64,000 nt of DNA from an uncultured Oscillospiraceae bacterium (GTDB taxonomy: Bacteria > Bacillota > Clostridia > Oscillospirales > Acutalibacteraceae), in NCBI GenBank assembly GCA_958366985.1, contig CATXDC010000003.1:1-64000 (forward strand), written 5' to 3'. Numbering within the stretch: the first letter of the stretch is position 1; each line of letters opens with the position of its first letter. Below are positions 9,076 through 18,463 of this stretch, piece by piece. The notes under the pieces were generated by a model. That model ran no database searches and was not told the origin of the DNA. It saw only the letters and a program-made list of their open reading frames with translations. The position numbers were made by a program, and so were the translations under genes.

Positions 9076-10320
9076 ATGGTTGACAGTACAAAGAAGATTG
9101 AGGCGTTAACAAAGCGCCTTCGCACAAGACTTATTGCAGTTGTTCTGCTTGCGGTTATGTGCGCCGGCACAGTTTTCGCAGCGACTTCGGTGTCATATAC
9201 CGTTACCGTTATTGATGACGGCGTTGAGTCTTCAGTTGTTACAACAAGAAGCACTCCGGAAGAAGTATTGGCACAGGCAGAAATTACACTTGCAGCTACC
9301 GATAAAGCTGACTTCAGCAAATTTGCAAGCGGAAAAGATTGTGTAATAACAATCTATCGTACCCACAACGTAACCGTAACAGACGGTGAAGGCAATGTGA
9401 CAGAAGTTACATTGGCAGGTACAGTAGCCGATGCAGTTGCAAAGGCAGGAGTTGTTCTCGGCGAAAATCAGTCACTTAACTACTCTGCAGAGTCACCCCT
9501 TAAAGAGGGAATGGCAATCGGGGTGCTGAGAAAGGCTAACATTACAATTACAGCTGACGGCAATGAGTACACAAAGGTTCTCACAGTTGCAACAGTAGCA
9601 GATGCTATTGATGCTATGGGAATAGTTCTTGGTCCTGACGATGAAACAGAGCCTGCATACGATTCTCATATTTTAGGTGATACTACAATTGCTGTTCACA
9701 GAGTAACTTACTCTGAACGTACAACAAACGAAGCTGTTCCCTTTGAAACCGAAACACAGAAGACTTCTACTATGTTTACACATGAATCAGTAACCGTAAG
9801 AGAAGGTGTTAACGGTGAGAGAACAGTTACCTACCGTGACAAGTATGTTGACGGAAAGCTTGCTGAAAGCACAGAAATAGCTTCAACTACTATTACAGAA
9901 CCTGTAAATGAAATTGTCAAAGTAGGTACAAAGAAATATTACAGTTCAATTAAGCTTACAGCTGGCAAACCGATTTCAGGATTTGCTACACCTGATTGGA
10001 TTAAGTTTGATGAAAACGGTTTACCCACTAACTACAAGTCCATTATCGAAGGTAAGGCAGCCGCTTATACAGGCGGTGTAAGCACAGCTACAGGCAAGAA
10101 GCCGCAGCCCGGCTATATTGCCGTTGATCCCAAGCAGATTCCCTATGGCACCGAAATGTATATCGTTTCTCTTGACGGTAAATACATTTATGGTTACTGC
10201 ATAGCTGCCGATACAGGCGGATTTGTGCAGAGAAAAACATTTACCTGTGACTTATATATGAATACACTCGAAGAGTGTTATCAGTGGGGTGCCAGACAGG
10301 TCAGAATTTATATTTTCTGA
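9076..10320 (+). CDS. YabE-like cell wall protein: DUF348 repeats, G5 and 3D domains
   Basis: A 414-residue secreted or membrane-tethered protein. Residues about 15-36 are the signal/anchor helix. Three DUF348 (ubiquitin-like) repeats follow, the first opening VSYTVTVIDDG, then a G5 domain (about 215-290, rich in ERTVTYRDKYVDG), then a C-terminal 3D domain. All three signature aspartates are present: VDPKQIPYGTEMYI, IAADTGGF and TCDLYM. 3D domains share the fold and acidic active site of MltA-type lytic transglycosylases, and YabE/YocH/Rpf-like proteins remodel peptidoglycan. ATG at 9076 is chosen because AAAGGAG lies 7 bases ahead; an in-frame TTG directly before it is too close. Confidence 0.9.
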   Translation: MVDSTKKIEALTKRLRTRLIAVVLLAVMCAGTVFAATSVSYTVTVIDDGVESSVVTTRSTPEEVLAQAEITLAATDKADFSKFASGKDCVITIYRTHNVTVTDGEGNVTEVTLAGTVADAVAKAGVVLGENQSLNYSAESPLKEGMAIGVLRKANITITADGNEYTKVLTVATVADAIDAMGIVLGPDDETEPAYDSHILGDTTIAVHRVTYSERTTNEAVPFETETQKTSTMFTHESVTVREGVNGERTVTYRDKYVDGKLAESTEIASTTITEPVNEIVKVGTKKYYSSIKLTAGKPISGFATPDWIKFDENGLPTNYKSIIEGKAAAYTGGVSTATGKKPQPGYIAVDPKQIPYGTEMYIVSLDGKYIYGYCIAADTGGFVQRKTFTCDLYMNTLEECYQWGARQVRIYIF

Positions 10321-10326
10321 TAATAA

Positions 10327-10360
10327 AAAACGATCCGTTTTATTGCGGGTCGTTTTTTTA
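10327..10360 (+). terminator. Terminator after the 3D-domain gene
   Basis: 11-bp stem (10327-10337 with 10346-10356, one G-U pair) followed by a T-run. Confidence 0.88.
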
Positions 10361-10384
10361 TTATAAATTTGCAGCATATTACAC

Positions 10385-10413
10385 TTGTATTTTTCTGTAT
10401 TTTTTTATATAAT
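10385..10413 (+). promoter_or_regulatory. Sigma-A promoter of the LCP gene
   Basis: TTGTAT (10385-10390), 17-bp spacer, TATAAT (10408-10413), 40 bases before the start codon. Confidence 0.78.
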
Positions 10414-10452
10414 AAAGCGTGATATTGTAAAAAATATAAGGAGGCATTCAGG

Positions 10453-11994
10453 TTGAAAGAAAAAGACAATGTAGATAATTTTGATGCCGAAAATAAAACA
10501 GAAAATGAACCTGTAGAAGAAAAGAAAGCAAACAGTTATGACGGATATTTACAGCAGCTTACTGAACAGGAAACAGCTGCTAAAGCTTCACATAAAGAAA
10601 ATACATCTTCTGATAAAGAAAACATAGAAAAAGAGTTTACAGATATAAAGAGCAATAGCGGAAAATCATTTAAGGATTTTATCGAGAAACTTAAAGCTAT
10701 GCCCAAAAAGAAAAAGATTATAATCGGAGTAGTATCAATTATAATCCTTATTCTTATAATTCTGTTTTCAATAATCGCTTCCTATTTCAACCTTATAGAT
10801 TGGAACGGCGGAGATGATTATAAAGCACCTACCGGAGATGACTATATCCAGCAGGATGATATGAATCTTGATCCTATGAGTACTGTTACAGATGCAACAG
10901 GATTACAGGACTATCTTGAAAAATGGCATAATAACGGCGGAGACCTTATGCAGAGCAAGAATGTAATAAATGTCCTTCTTATGGGTCTCGATGAAGCTAA
11001 AATCCATTCCGATTCTATGATATTGGTTTCGATTAACAAAGTTACCAAAGAGATAATTATGACTTCATTTTTCAGAGATACCTACACTTATTCAGATGTC
11101 TACTCAACCGTTAACAAATCACATTATATGAAGCTCACAGAGGTTTATACCTTTGGAGGCCCCAAAGCAGTTATTGATACAATAGAGAAAGACTATAAGA
11201 TCAAAATAGATGGTTACGTCAGCGTGGACTTTACGACATTCCCGGATGTTATTGATGCCATAGGCGGAGTAACAGTTGATGTTCAGCCCTATGAGGCTGC
11301 ATACATGGCAAGTGACTTTAATACACCTACTCCAAGCGGTGAAAACGTAACACTGAATGGTCAGCAGGCTCTTCTGTTCTCACGAATCCGCAAATGTGAT
11401 GCTGACGGAGATGTAAGCCGTACAAGACGTCAGAGAATGGTTATAGAAGCTCTGATTGAGGCTGCAAAGAACGTCAAAATTTCTCAGATTGATAACCTGC
11501 TTACAACATTGCTTCCAAGTGTTTCTACAAGCTTTGGCAGACTTGATTTCATCAAATACGGAACACAGGCTATCACCTATAGCTGGGCAAGCTATCCTAT
11601 TGAGCAGCTTCAGATGCCCAATGAAGCAAACAGAACATCTGCTACTATCAATAGCACTTGGTATTGGATCTCTGATTTCCCAGTCTGTGCCCGTGATCTC
11701 CAGATGGCTATTTACGGAAAGACTAACATAGAGCTTGATGAGGGAGAGGATACGGTTCTCGACTTCTTCAATAAGATTCCTGAGGGAACAACTTCTTCAA
11801 ACGATACACCGTCACAGACACCTACTGAGAGCCAGGCTCCGTCCAAGCCTCAGAATGAATCCACTGAACCTACAGCAACTCAGGCTACTGAACCGGAAAG
11901 CAGCAGCAGTACTACTGAGCAGGAATCTTCAGAGCCGCCAACATCTACTGAGCCTACAACCAGCGGAAATGAGGACGCACAGGCTCTTGATTAA
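10453..11994 (+). CDS. LytR-CpsA-Psr (LCP) family wall polymer ligase
   Basis: 513 residues. A long acidic cytoplasmic head (1-86) precedes a basic stretch and one membrane helix (about 90-111). The extracellular LCP domain begins near residue 175 (LLMGLDEAKIHSDSMILVSI) and keeps the conserved Asp/Arg set, including FFRDTY and FSRIRKCDADGDVSRTRRQR. LCP enzymes move undecaprenyl-linked glycopolymers (teichoic acids, capsule) onto peptidoglycan. The last 70 residues or so are a Ser/Thr/Pro/Glu-rich tail of low complexity. The start is TTG, with AAGGAGG 9 bases upstream. It lies 2 kb ahead of the polysaccharide operon, whose product it could attach to the wall, but it has its own promoter and terminator. 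Confidence 0.92.
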   Translation: MKEKDNVDNFDAENKTENEPVEEKKANSYDGYLQQLTEQETAAKASHKENTSSDKENIEKEFTDIKSNSGKSFKDFIEKLKAMPKKKKIIIGVVSIIILILIILFSIIASYFNLIDWNGGDDYKAPTGDDYIQQDDMNLDPMSTVTDATGLQDYLEKWHNNGGDLMQSKNVINVLLMGLDEAKIHSDSMILVSINKVTKEIIMTSFFRDTYTYSDVYSTVNKSHYMKLTEVYTFGGPKAVIDTIEKDYKIKIDGYVSVDFTTFPDVIDAIGGVTVDVQPYEAAYMASDFNTPTPSGENVTLNGQQALLFSRIRKCDADGDVSRTRRQRMVIEALIEAAKNVKISQIDNLLTTLLPSVSTSFGRLDFIKYGTQAITYSWASYPIEQLQMPNEANRTSATINSTWYWISDFPVCARDLQMAIYGKTNIELDEGEDTVLDFFNKIPEGTTSSNDTPSQTPTESQAPSKPQNESTEPTATQATEPESSSSTTEQESSEPPTSTEPTTSGNEDAQALD

Positions 11995-12020
11995 AAGCAT
12001 TAAAATTGCAAAGGGATATA

Positions 12021-12056
12021 AAAACACCTGAGATTTTAAATCTCAGGTGTTTTAGT
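12021..12056. terminator. Bidirectional terminator between LCP and GPH transporter genes
   Basis: Perfect 13-bp stem (12021-12033 with 12041-12053) with A-run and T-run flanks, between two convergent genes. Confidence 0.92.
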
Positions 12057-12063
12057 TTTTTAT

Positions 12064-13554
12064 TTAATTCTCGGAAGCTGCCTCTGATTCTCTGCGGCTT
12101 CTCAGTTCGCTTTCGATCTGTTCACGCTCTTCTTTGTTATCCTTAATGAAGAATGCCGGTATCATGTACAGAAAAGCGCCTATGGCGGGTCCTAAGATGA
12201 AAAGGGGCCATTGCCAGTCATAGAAAGCCTGACTCTGTCCTGTAATGCCCTCTATGCTGCCGTCAAAATGAAGCAGTTCAAGAATAAGTCCGTTTATAAA
12301 CAGCTGAATAGCAGCGGTTATCTTAGCGGTGAAGTTCTGCATTGAAGAGACAAGACCTTCTGTGCGTTTTCCGGTTTTCCATTCCATATAATCTATGGAA
12401 TCTGCTATCAAAGAGCGAAGTGACATATTAGTTGCTGATTCCGGAATGGTAATTAAAGACATAAGTATTGCCACTGTTATTATTTGAGGGAATGTTTTGT
12501 AACCTATAAAGAAGGCAATAATTCTGATTATAACAGTTACAACTTTGCTTACGATCAGCACATTCTTTCTTCCGCCCATTTTATTTGCTATTTTTACTGC
12601 AAAGAACATAGCGAAAGCTCCCGGAATTGAAGCGATAGCGCTGTACCAGAACTGTGCTGTTTCTCCGTTCATTGAAAATCCGCCTATTTGGTATGAAACA
12701 CAGTACTTGAAAAAGTAAATCCATGGCACTGTAAGACTAAGGCTGCCTAAAACCTGAGCTAATATAAGGCACAGCATATTGCGGTTGCCCAATAAAATTT
12801 TAAAGTTATCTATTATGGAAACGTTTTCGGTGTCCTGATTTAAAATAACTCTTTCCTTTGTTTTGGCAGCAAACATGGAAAGCAATTCTCCGCCGAATCC
12901 GAATACCAAACCGAAAATGAAGAATAGAGTTTTTTCACTTACGCCCAATGCCTGCCTTGCTCCTAAAATGAGTGGAATGAGTCCGACCAGACCACAGGCA
13001 GCTGAAATGAAAACGTTGAGCCACTGGGCAACTCGTGAACGTTCCTTTGAAAAAGGCGATATAAGTGATAAAGTACCCCAAAGGGCAACATCCTGGAAAG
13101 AATAAAACATATCCCATGCTAAATATACACATAATATAAATGCCATGGAAACTGTTTCTGAAAATCCGAAGTCCACAAACATCAGAAGTGTCAGTATTCC
13201 AACTATCAGAGGCAGTTTGCCCAAGAACGGATGAAGCTTTTGACCGGGAGCCGCTCTTCTGCGGTCTATAAGGCTTCCTACAAGGGGATCGTTTATTCCG
13301 TCCCATATACGGCTGACACTTGTTATAATACCTACGTTAAGTGATGAAATATGAAGTATGTTGGTGCAAAAATAGAAAAGCCAGCTGTTTACAAGATTGT
13401 ATGTAAGGTTTTGTCCGGCAAGTCCTAATGAAAATGCCGTCATTTCTCTGTTGGGAACATAGCCTTCCTTAGCATTCTTGTCAGTGAAATAGACAAATGG
13501 ATTTTTGGTTTTAATTCTGCCCTCATCGTCATATGTGTACTCTTGTTTTTTCAA
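12064..13554 (-). CDS. GPH-family (MelB-like) sugar:cation symporter
   Basis: 496 residues with about twelve hydrophobic segments and the glycoside-pentoside-hexuronide symporter signature in the first third (VSRIWDGINDPLVGSLIDRR). The family takes up disaccharides, pentosides or uronides with Na+, H+ or Li+. The N-terminal 35 residues and C-terminal 25 are polar and cytoplasmic. No hydrolase or PTS-like domain is fused or adjacent, so the sugar is unknown. Start is TTG at 13554, 6 bases after AGGAGGG, with a promoter just upstream. It is monocistronic and convergent with the LCP gene. Confidence 0.88.
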   Translation of the reverse strand: MKKQEYTYDDEGRIKTKNPFVYFTDKNAKEGYVPNREMTAFSLGLAGQNLTYNLVNSWLFYFCTNILHISSLNVGIITSVSRIWDGINDPLVGSLIDRRRAAPGQKLHPFLGKLPLIVGILTLLMFVDFGFSETVSMAFILCVYLAWDMFYSFQDVALWGTLSLISPFSKERSRVAQWLNVFISAACGLVGLIPLILGARQALGVSEKTLFFIFGLVFGFGGELLSMFAAKTKERVILNQDTENVSIIDNFKILLGNRNMLCLILAQVLGSLSLTVPWIYFFKYCVSYQIGGFSMNGETAQFWYSAIASIPGAFAMFFAVKIANKMGGRKNVLIVSKVVTVIIRIIAFFIGYKTFPQIITVAILMSLITIPESATNMSLRSLIADSIDYMEWKTGKRTEGLVSSMQNFTAKITAAIQLFINGLILELLHFDGSIEGITGQSQAFYDWQWPLFILGPAIGAFLYMIPAFFIKDNKEEREQIESELRSRRESEAASEN

Positions 13555-13587
13555 CTCTTTCCCTCCTGAAAACAGTTATTTTATACA

Positions 13588-13616
13588 ATAATAATTAATT
13601 TTTAGAATAAAGTCAA
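13588..13616 (-). promoter_or_regulatory. Promoter of the GPH transporter gene
   Basis: On the minus strand TTGACT (13616-13611), 17-bp spacer, TATTAT (13593-13588). Confidence 0.65.
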
Positions 13617-13795
13617 TATAACTTTCACAAATACTGAATAGTGAAAAGAAATTTGTAAAATATATTCGAACGTGAATTGGAACAAAAAATGGATTGAATT
13701 ATTAATATTATTTTGCTATAAAGGAAGAGCAAAAACAAAAGAAAAATGGGAAAACGAAAATTTTGCATTAAAACGAACTTCTTTGCTGAAACAGA

Positions 13796-13818
13796 TGTCA
13801 AAAGCAAAGCTTTTGACA
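13796..13818. repeat. Perfect hairpin in the operon leader region
   Basis: TGTCAAAAGC, loop AAA, GCTTTTGACA. There is no T-run on either strand right after the stem, so it is not a clear terminator. It sits inside the larger inverted pair 13723-13732/13842-13851. Confidence 0.7.
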
Positions 13819-13880
13819 ACAAATTCCATAATGTTTAAGGCTTGCTCTTCCCGGTGAGATTTCTCCGATGCAAAAAAGGC

Positions 13881-13909
13881 TTGAAAATAGTTATATTTTC
13901 TGCTACAAT
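13881..13909 (+). promoter_or_regulatory. Sigma-A promoter of the polysaccharide operon
   Basis: TTGAAA (13881-13886), 17-bp spacer, TACAAT (13904-13909). It gives a leader of roughly 125 bases before glf. Confidence 0.75.
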
Positions 13910-14041
13910 ATCATCCGTAAAATGCGGAAGTTGTAATAATATAGGTTTTAAGTCAATATATCATATGTTCACAGGCAGACAGAGGTAACTCTGTCAATTT
14001 TGCATTATCAAAAGTTTTTAAACGTGAGGAAGTGTAAAAAT

Positions 14042-15142
14042 TTGAAGAAATACGATTATGTTATCGTAGGCAGCGGATTATTCGCCGGAGTTTTTGCTTA
14101 TTACGCTAACAAGGCGGGAAAAAAATGTCTTGTTGTTGAAAAGCGCTCTCATATCGGCGGTAATATTTATTGTGAAGATGTAAACGGAATACATGTCCAT
14201 AAGTATGGTGCTCATATTTTTCACACCAGCAACCGTGAGGTGTGGAACTTTGTAAACTCTTTGGTTGAGTTTAATCGCTACACTAATTCTCCCATTGCAA
14301 ACTATAAGGGCGAAATTTATAATATGCCTTTTAATATGAATACATTCAGCAAAATGTGGGGAGTTTTCACTCCTGAGGAAGCCCGCAGTATTATCGAGGA
14401 GCAGCGCTCAGCAATAAAAGGTGAGCCTAAAAATCTTGAGGAGCAGGCAATAAGTCTTGTAGGTGTGGATATCTATAAGAAGCTTATCAAGGGATATACC
14501 GAAAAACAGTGGGGACGTGACTGCAAGGATTTGCCGGCGTTCATAATCAAAAGACTTCCGGTACGTTACACTTATGATAATAACTATTTTAACGACCTGT
14601 ATCAGGGAATACCGATCGGCGGTTACAACGTTCTCATCAACGCTCTCTTTGAGGGATGCGATATTGAACTGGGTGTAGATTATAACCTTAACCGTGAGAA
14701 GTATTCAGCCATGGGTGAGCGTATTTTATATACAGGAACTCTTGATTCATTTTATGATTTCAGATTCGGTAAGCTTTCATATCGCAGTTTGAGATTTGAG
14801 ACTGAAGAACTGGCAGAAGAAAATCATCAGGGTGTTGCGGTAGTTAACTATACGGATCGTGAGACACCTTTTACACGCATTATAGAGCATAAGCATTTTG
14901 AATACGGAACTCAGCCTACAACTGTGATTACACGAGAGTATCCGGTTGACTGGCAGGAGGGAATGGAACCCTACTATCCTGTCAATGATGATGCAAATCA
15001 GGAGCTGTTCAATCGTTATAAGCAATTGGCTGACCAGGAAGAAAACGTAGTTTTTGGCGGCCGTTTAGCGGAGTACAAATATTACGATATGGATAAAGTA
15101 ATAGAATCAGCTTTTAAACTGGTTGAAAAAGAACTGCGCTGA
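14042..15142 (+). CDS. glf: UDP-galactopyranose mutase
   Basis: A 366-residue flavoenzyme that converts UDP-galactopyranose to UDP-galactofuranose in the cytoplasm. The N-terminal FAD-binding motif reads VIVGSGLFAG, followed by VVEKRSHIGGN and KYGAHIFHT, all hallmarks of Glf. The conserved YTEKQWGRDC and late GRLAEYKYYDMD segments are present, so it is full length. Start is TTG at 14042, with AGGAAG 8 bases ahead; upstream in-frame codons lack this and would add 14 residues the family does not have. First gene of the operon, it implies galactofuranose in the surface polymer. Confidence 0.95.
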   Translation: MKKYDYVIVGSGLFAGVFAYYANKAGKKCLVVEKRSHIGGNIYCEDVNGIHVHKYGAHIFHTSNREVWNFVNSLVEFNRYTNSPIANYKGEIYNMPFNMNTFSKMWGVFTPEEARSIIEEQRSAIKGEPKNLEEQAISLVGVDIYKKLIKGYTEKQWGRDCKDLPAFIIKRLPVRYTYDNNYFNDLYQGIPIGGYNVLINALFEGCDIELGVDYNLNREKYSAMGERILYTGTLDSFYDFRFGKLSYRSLRFETEELAEENHQGVAVVNYTDRETPFTRIIEHKHFEYGTQPTTVITREYPVDWQEGMEPYYPVNDDANQELFNRYKQLADQEENVVFGGRLAEYKYYDMDKVIESAFKLVEKELR

Positions 15143-15156
15143 AAGGAGCGTAAAAA

Positions 15157-16218
15157 ATGCAGACAGATATTAAAATAAGTATTATAATGCCCGTGTACAA
15201 AGTTGAAGAGTATGTGGGACGAGCTATTGAAAGCATTCAGGCACAGACCTTAAAGGAATTTGAATTCTTAATTGTAGATGATGGTACCCCGGACAGAAGC
15301 GGTATAATCTGTGATGAATATGCTGCAAAGGATCCGAGAATTCATGTAATCCATAAGGAAAACGGCGGTGCACCCAGTGCAAGAAATGTTGCTATTGACA
15401 TTGCAAAGGGCAAGTACATGTACTTCATGGATTCCGACGACTGGGCAGAGCCTACAATGCTCGAGGATATGTATGAGTTGGCAGAGAAAACACAGTCACA
15501 GCTTGTTGTCGCCGGTTTTTACATTGATACTTATTATTCTGATACGGAATATGTTACTGATGAGTTTTCAGTAGCAGATATGGATTTCAAGACACAGAAA
15601 GAATTCCGTGAAAATGCATACAAGCTTTTTGACCGCAATCTTTTATATACTCCATGGAATAAATTGTTTTCAGCTGCATATCTGAAAGAAAACAATCTTA
15701 AGTTCCCCCAGACTTTCTGGGATGATTTCCCATTTAATTTGAGTGTTGTACGTGATATTGAAAAGGTTGTTGTAACTTCAAAATGTTATTATCATTTCAT
15801 TCGTGCCCGTGCAGAAAGCGAAACTGCCAAGTACAGAAGCGATATGTATGAGAAGCGTGAAGAAGAACATGGCTGGATGATCGATTTATATAAGCACTGG
15901 GGTGTAGATAACGCTGAAAGCAATGAGATGATTCAGCGCAGATATATTGAGCGAATTGTCGGATGTATAGAAAATCTGACAAACAGCGGATGTACCTTAT
16001 CAGCCGCTGAAAAGAAGCAGGAGATAAAGAGAATTATAACAAGTGAACGTGTTCGTGAGGCTCTCAAAATAGCCAATCCTCGTTCTTCCATGATGAAGAT
16101 AGTACTTCTTCCCATTAAATTAAAATGGACATGGCTTACTTATATAGAGGGCTGCTACATTTCAAAGGTTAAGTCCCAGAACACCAAAAAATTTGCACAA
16201 CTGAAAGCGAGCAGATAA
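15157..16218 (+). CDS. Family 2 glycosyltransferase
   Basis: 353 residues with a GT-A fold catalytic domain in the first 220: SIIMPVYKVEEYVGRAIESI, the nucleotide-binding VDDGTPDRSG, and the metal-binding DSDDW. The C-terminal part is helical and basic. GT2 enzymes transfer a sugar from a nucleotide-sugar to the growing lipid-linked repeat unit on the inner membrane face. It lies 14 bases after glf with a good SD (GAAAGGAGCG) and is followed by a second GT2 after 1 base. Donor and acceptor sugars cannot be told; a galactofuranosyl transferase is possible given glf. Confidence 0.92.
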   Translation: MQTDIKISIIMPVYKVEEYVGRAIESIQAQTLKEFEFLIVDDGTPDRSGIICDEYAAKDPRIHVIHKENGGAPSARNVAIDIAKGKYMYFMDSDDWAEPTMLEDMYELAEKTQSQLVVAGFYIDTYYSDTEYVTDEFSVADMDFKTQKEFRENAYKLFDRNLLYTPWNKLFSAAYLKENNLKFPQTFWDDFPFNLSVVRDIEKVVVTSKCYYHFIRARAESETAKYRSDMYEKREEEHGWMIDLYKHWGVDNAESNEMIQRRYIERIVGCIENLTNSGCTLSAAEKKQEIKRIITSERVREALKIANPRSSMMKIVLLPIKLKWTWLTYIEGCYISKVKSQNTKKFAQLKASR

Positions 16219-16219
16219 T

Positions 16220-17293
16220 ATGGCTGGAAATCCGTTTTTTAGCGTCATAATGCCTGTTTACGGTGTTGAACCATATTTAAAGGACTGTGTTGGCAGTGTA
16301 TTGAATCAGAAATATCAGGATTTTGAAGTGATCTTGGTAGATGATTGCTCAAAGGATCAGTCAGGCAGAATCTGTGATGAGCTTGCTGAGACAGATGAAC
16401 GTATCAGCGTTATTCATTTGCCTGAAAACGGCGGGCTGAGCAATGCTCGAAATCAGGGTTTTGCAATAGCCAAAGGCGAGTATGTGCTGTTTTTGGATTC
16501 AGATGACGAGTTTGATGACAGCCTGCTCAGTGCAGCATATGAAGCTATTGAAAAAAATCCCGCTGAAGTAACTGTATACGGACTTGTTGAAGAGTATTTT
16601 GATGCCGAGGGAAAACTGATATCAACTAAAGAAGTCAAGGCTGACAGCGATTACTTTTTTGACAATCAGCAGGAGCTTCGTAAATTTGTTATTTCTCTTG
16701 AGAAAAACACTCTTTACGGATATGCATGGAACAAAGTTTACAGAACTGATTATCTTAAGCAAATTAATGCTCAGTTCAGAAAGATAACCTTGATAGAGGA
16801 TATTGATTTTAACGTTTCGGTATTCCAAAATATTACAAGGCTCAATGTTTTGTCAAATACTCCGTATAGGTATAAGAAGCGTAATAACACAAGTCTCACC
16901 AATAAATTTGTAAAGGATTATTTTGATCTGCAGCGTCAGAGAATTAAGCTGGTGCTTGAACAGTATAAGAGCTGGGATCTGTGCGATGAAAATGTAAAAA
17001 CCGTTTTGGCACAGATTTATACACGCTATATTATTTCAGCATTACAGAGAAACTGCGAAAAGGCTTCTCAAATGAATGGCAAAGCACGTAAAATCTGGCT
17101 TAAAGATTTATACAGTGATGAAATGTGGCTGGAATTGTCTCCATATTTACCTGCAAGTTTTTCAATGTTAGGTGTCATGGGATGGCTGCTTACGCATCAT
17201 ATGACAGGCTTTACTTTGCTTGCAGGAAGATTTATCTATTCAGTGCGAAAGCTTTTTCCTGTTTTATTTTCTCTTATAAAAAAGAAAGCCTGA
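16220..17293 (+). CDS. Family 2 glycosyltransferase
   Basis: 357 residues, similar in plan to the preceding GT2: FSVIMPVYGVEPYLKDCVGS, VDDCSKDQSG and LDSDDEFDD mark the catalytic domain, and a helical, basic tail follows. The two genes look like diverged duplicates with different acceptor-binding halves. The gap to the upstream stop is 1 base and the SD is weak, so expression probably depends on coupled translation. Specific sugar not known. Confidence 0.92.
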   Translation: MAGNPFFSVIMPVYGVEPYLKDCVGSVLNQKYQDFEVILVDDCSKDQSGRICDELAETDERISVIHLPENGGLSNARNQGFAIAKGEYVLFLDSDDEFDDSLLSAAYEAIEKNPAEVTVYGLVEEYFDAEGKLISTKEVKADSDYFFDNQQELRKFVISLEKNTLYGYAWNKVYRTDYLKQINAQFRKITLIEDIDFNVSVFQNITRLNVLSNTPYRYKKRNNTSLTNKFVKDYFDLQRQRIKLVLEQYKSWDLCDENVKTVLAQIYTRYIISALQRNCEKASQMNGKARKIWLKDLYSDEMWLELSPYLPASFSMLGVMGWLLTHHMTGFTLLAGRFIYSVRKLFPVLFSLIKKKA

Positions 17294-17334
17294 TAAACAA
17301 ACTGAGGATTACTGTTATTAAATGGAGGATAATT

Positions 17335-18450
17335 TTGAAAAGGATATTAATAGGATACATTATTGACGGAGAAACCGGCGGAATTGACCGATATCTGACA
17401 AATCTTTTAAATCGAATTCCATTTGATAGCGGAGAGATTCAGGTGGATTTTCTCACTAATTGTATTACACCGCAGCTTGAAAATAATCTTTCACGATATA
17501 ATAATGTCAGAGCTTATGAAATAGCCACACTTAAACATCCAATAAGACAGTTTAATCAAACTGTCAATCTTATTAAGCGTAACAAATATGATGTCACTTA
17601 TTTTAATATTTCTACAGCACTTCACTGCATAGGTGCTGCAGCTGCAAAAAGATGTGGTGTTAAGAAGAGAATTATTCACTCACATGCATCCGGTATTGAT
17701 TCTCAGAACAAATTAAATAGAGAAATATTAACATTTCTTAATTCTATATGTAAAATTTTTTTACATAAACAAGGAACTGATTTTTGCGCTTGCTCGGAAA
17801 CAGCTGGAGAGTGGCTTTTTCCGAAAAAAGTTCTTCAAAGCAAAAACTTTCAAATTATTAAGAATGCAATAGATACTCGTCCCTATGCTTTTTCTCATGC
17901 TAAAAGAGCAGAGCTAAGAAAAACGTTGAATTTGGAGAATAAGTTGGTAGTTGGTCATGTGGGATCTTTTAATTATTCAAAAAACCATGAGTTTTTGCTT
18001 CAAGTTTTTGAAAAGTTGCATTTAAAAGATCCGAAGTCTGTTCTTATGTTAATAGGTGATGGATCTCTTTATGAGCAAATTGTTCAGCGTACGAAAGCAA
18101 TGGGACTGAGTAATTGTGTTTTGTTTATGGGCAAAAGAAAAGATGCAAATGATTTAATGCAGGCTATGGATATATTTGTATTGCCCTCCAATTTTGAAGG
18201 TCTTGGAATTGTAGGCGTTGAAGCTCAGGTAAGCGGATTGCCGTGCATTTTTTCAGACCGTGTTCCCAAAGAGATTTCATTTACTGAAAATTGTTCTTTT
18301 TTGGCCATAGATAAAGAGAGCAGTGCGGAAGATTGGGCTGAGAAGATATCAAAGGTTCAAGTATCAGAATACCGTACAGATGCCTCCCAATTGGCTGAAA
18401 AAGCAGGTTACAGTGTACAGGTACAAGATGTTTCTTTTTTGTTAAATTAG
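17335..18450 (+). CDS. Family 4 glycosyltransferase
   Basis: 371 residues with a GT-B fold. The C-terminal half has VVGHVGSFNYSKNHEFLL, LMLIGDGSLYE and the EX7E donor-binding region (LPSNFEGLGIVGVEAQVSG). The N-terminal half carries the acceptor domain (ILIGYIIDGETGGIDRYLTN). Start TTG at 17335 follows TGGAGGA by 7 bases and gives the normal family N-terminus; the frame is open upstream into the preceding gene but that stretch is not protein-like. Third transferase of the operon. Confidence 0.9.
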   Translation: MKRILIGYIIDGETGGIDRYLTNLLNRIPFDSGEIQVDFLTNCITPQLENNLSRYNNVRAYEIATLKHPIRQFNQTVNLIKRNKYDVTYFNISTALHCIGAAAAKRCGVKKRIIHSHASGIDSQNKLNREILTFLNSICKIFLHKQGTDFCACSETAGEWLFPKKVLQSKNFQIIKNAIDTRPYAFSHAKRAELRKTLNLENKLVVGHVGSFNYSKNHEFLLQVFEKLHLKDPKSVLMLIGDGSLYEQIVQRTKAMGLSNCVLFMGKRKDANDLMQAMDIFVLPSNFEGLGIVGVEAQVSGLPCIFSDRVPKEISFTENCSFLAIDKESSAEDWAEKISKVQVSEYRTDASQLAEKAGYSVQVQDVSFLLN

Positions 18451-18463
18451 GGGGAGTAGTATG

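Larger units (their letters stand above)
13617..14041. other. Intergenic region before the polysaccharide operon, with inverted repeats
   Basis: About 425 bases without a credible gene. It holds a 10-bp perfect inverted pair (GGAAGAGCAA at 13723-13732 and TTGCTCTTCC at 13842-13851) that encloses a perfect 10-bp hairpin with a 3-base loop (13796-13818). The promoter of the polysaccharide operon follows at 13881-13909. Confidence 0.6.

Noticed and set aside
13625..13822. Open frame of 65 codons on the minus strand
   Set aside because: AT-rich, no SD, Phe/Leu/Ile-rich product and it crosses the perfect hairpin at 13796-13818.
17125..17334. Upstream extension of the GT4 gene
   Set aside because: It overlaps the preceding GT2 gene and is not part of the GT4 fold; a TTG with SD at 17335 gives the normal N-terminus.
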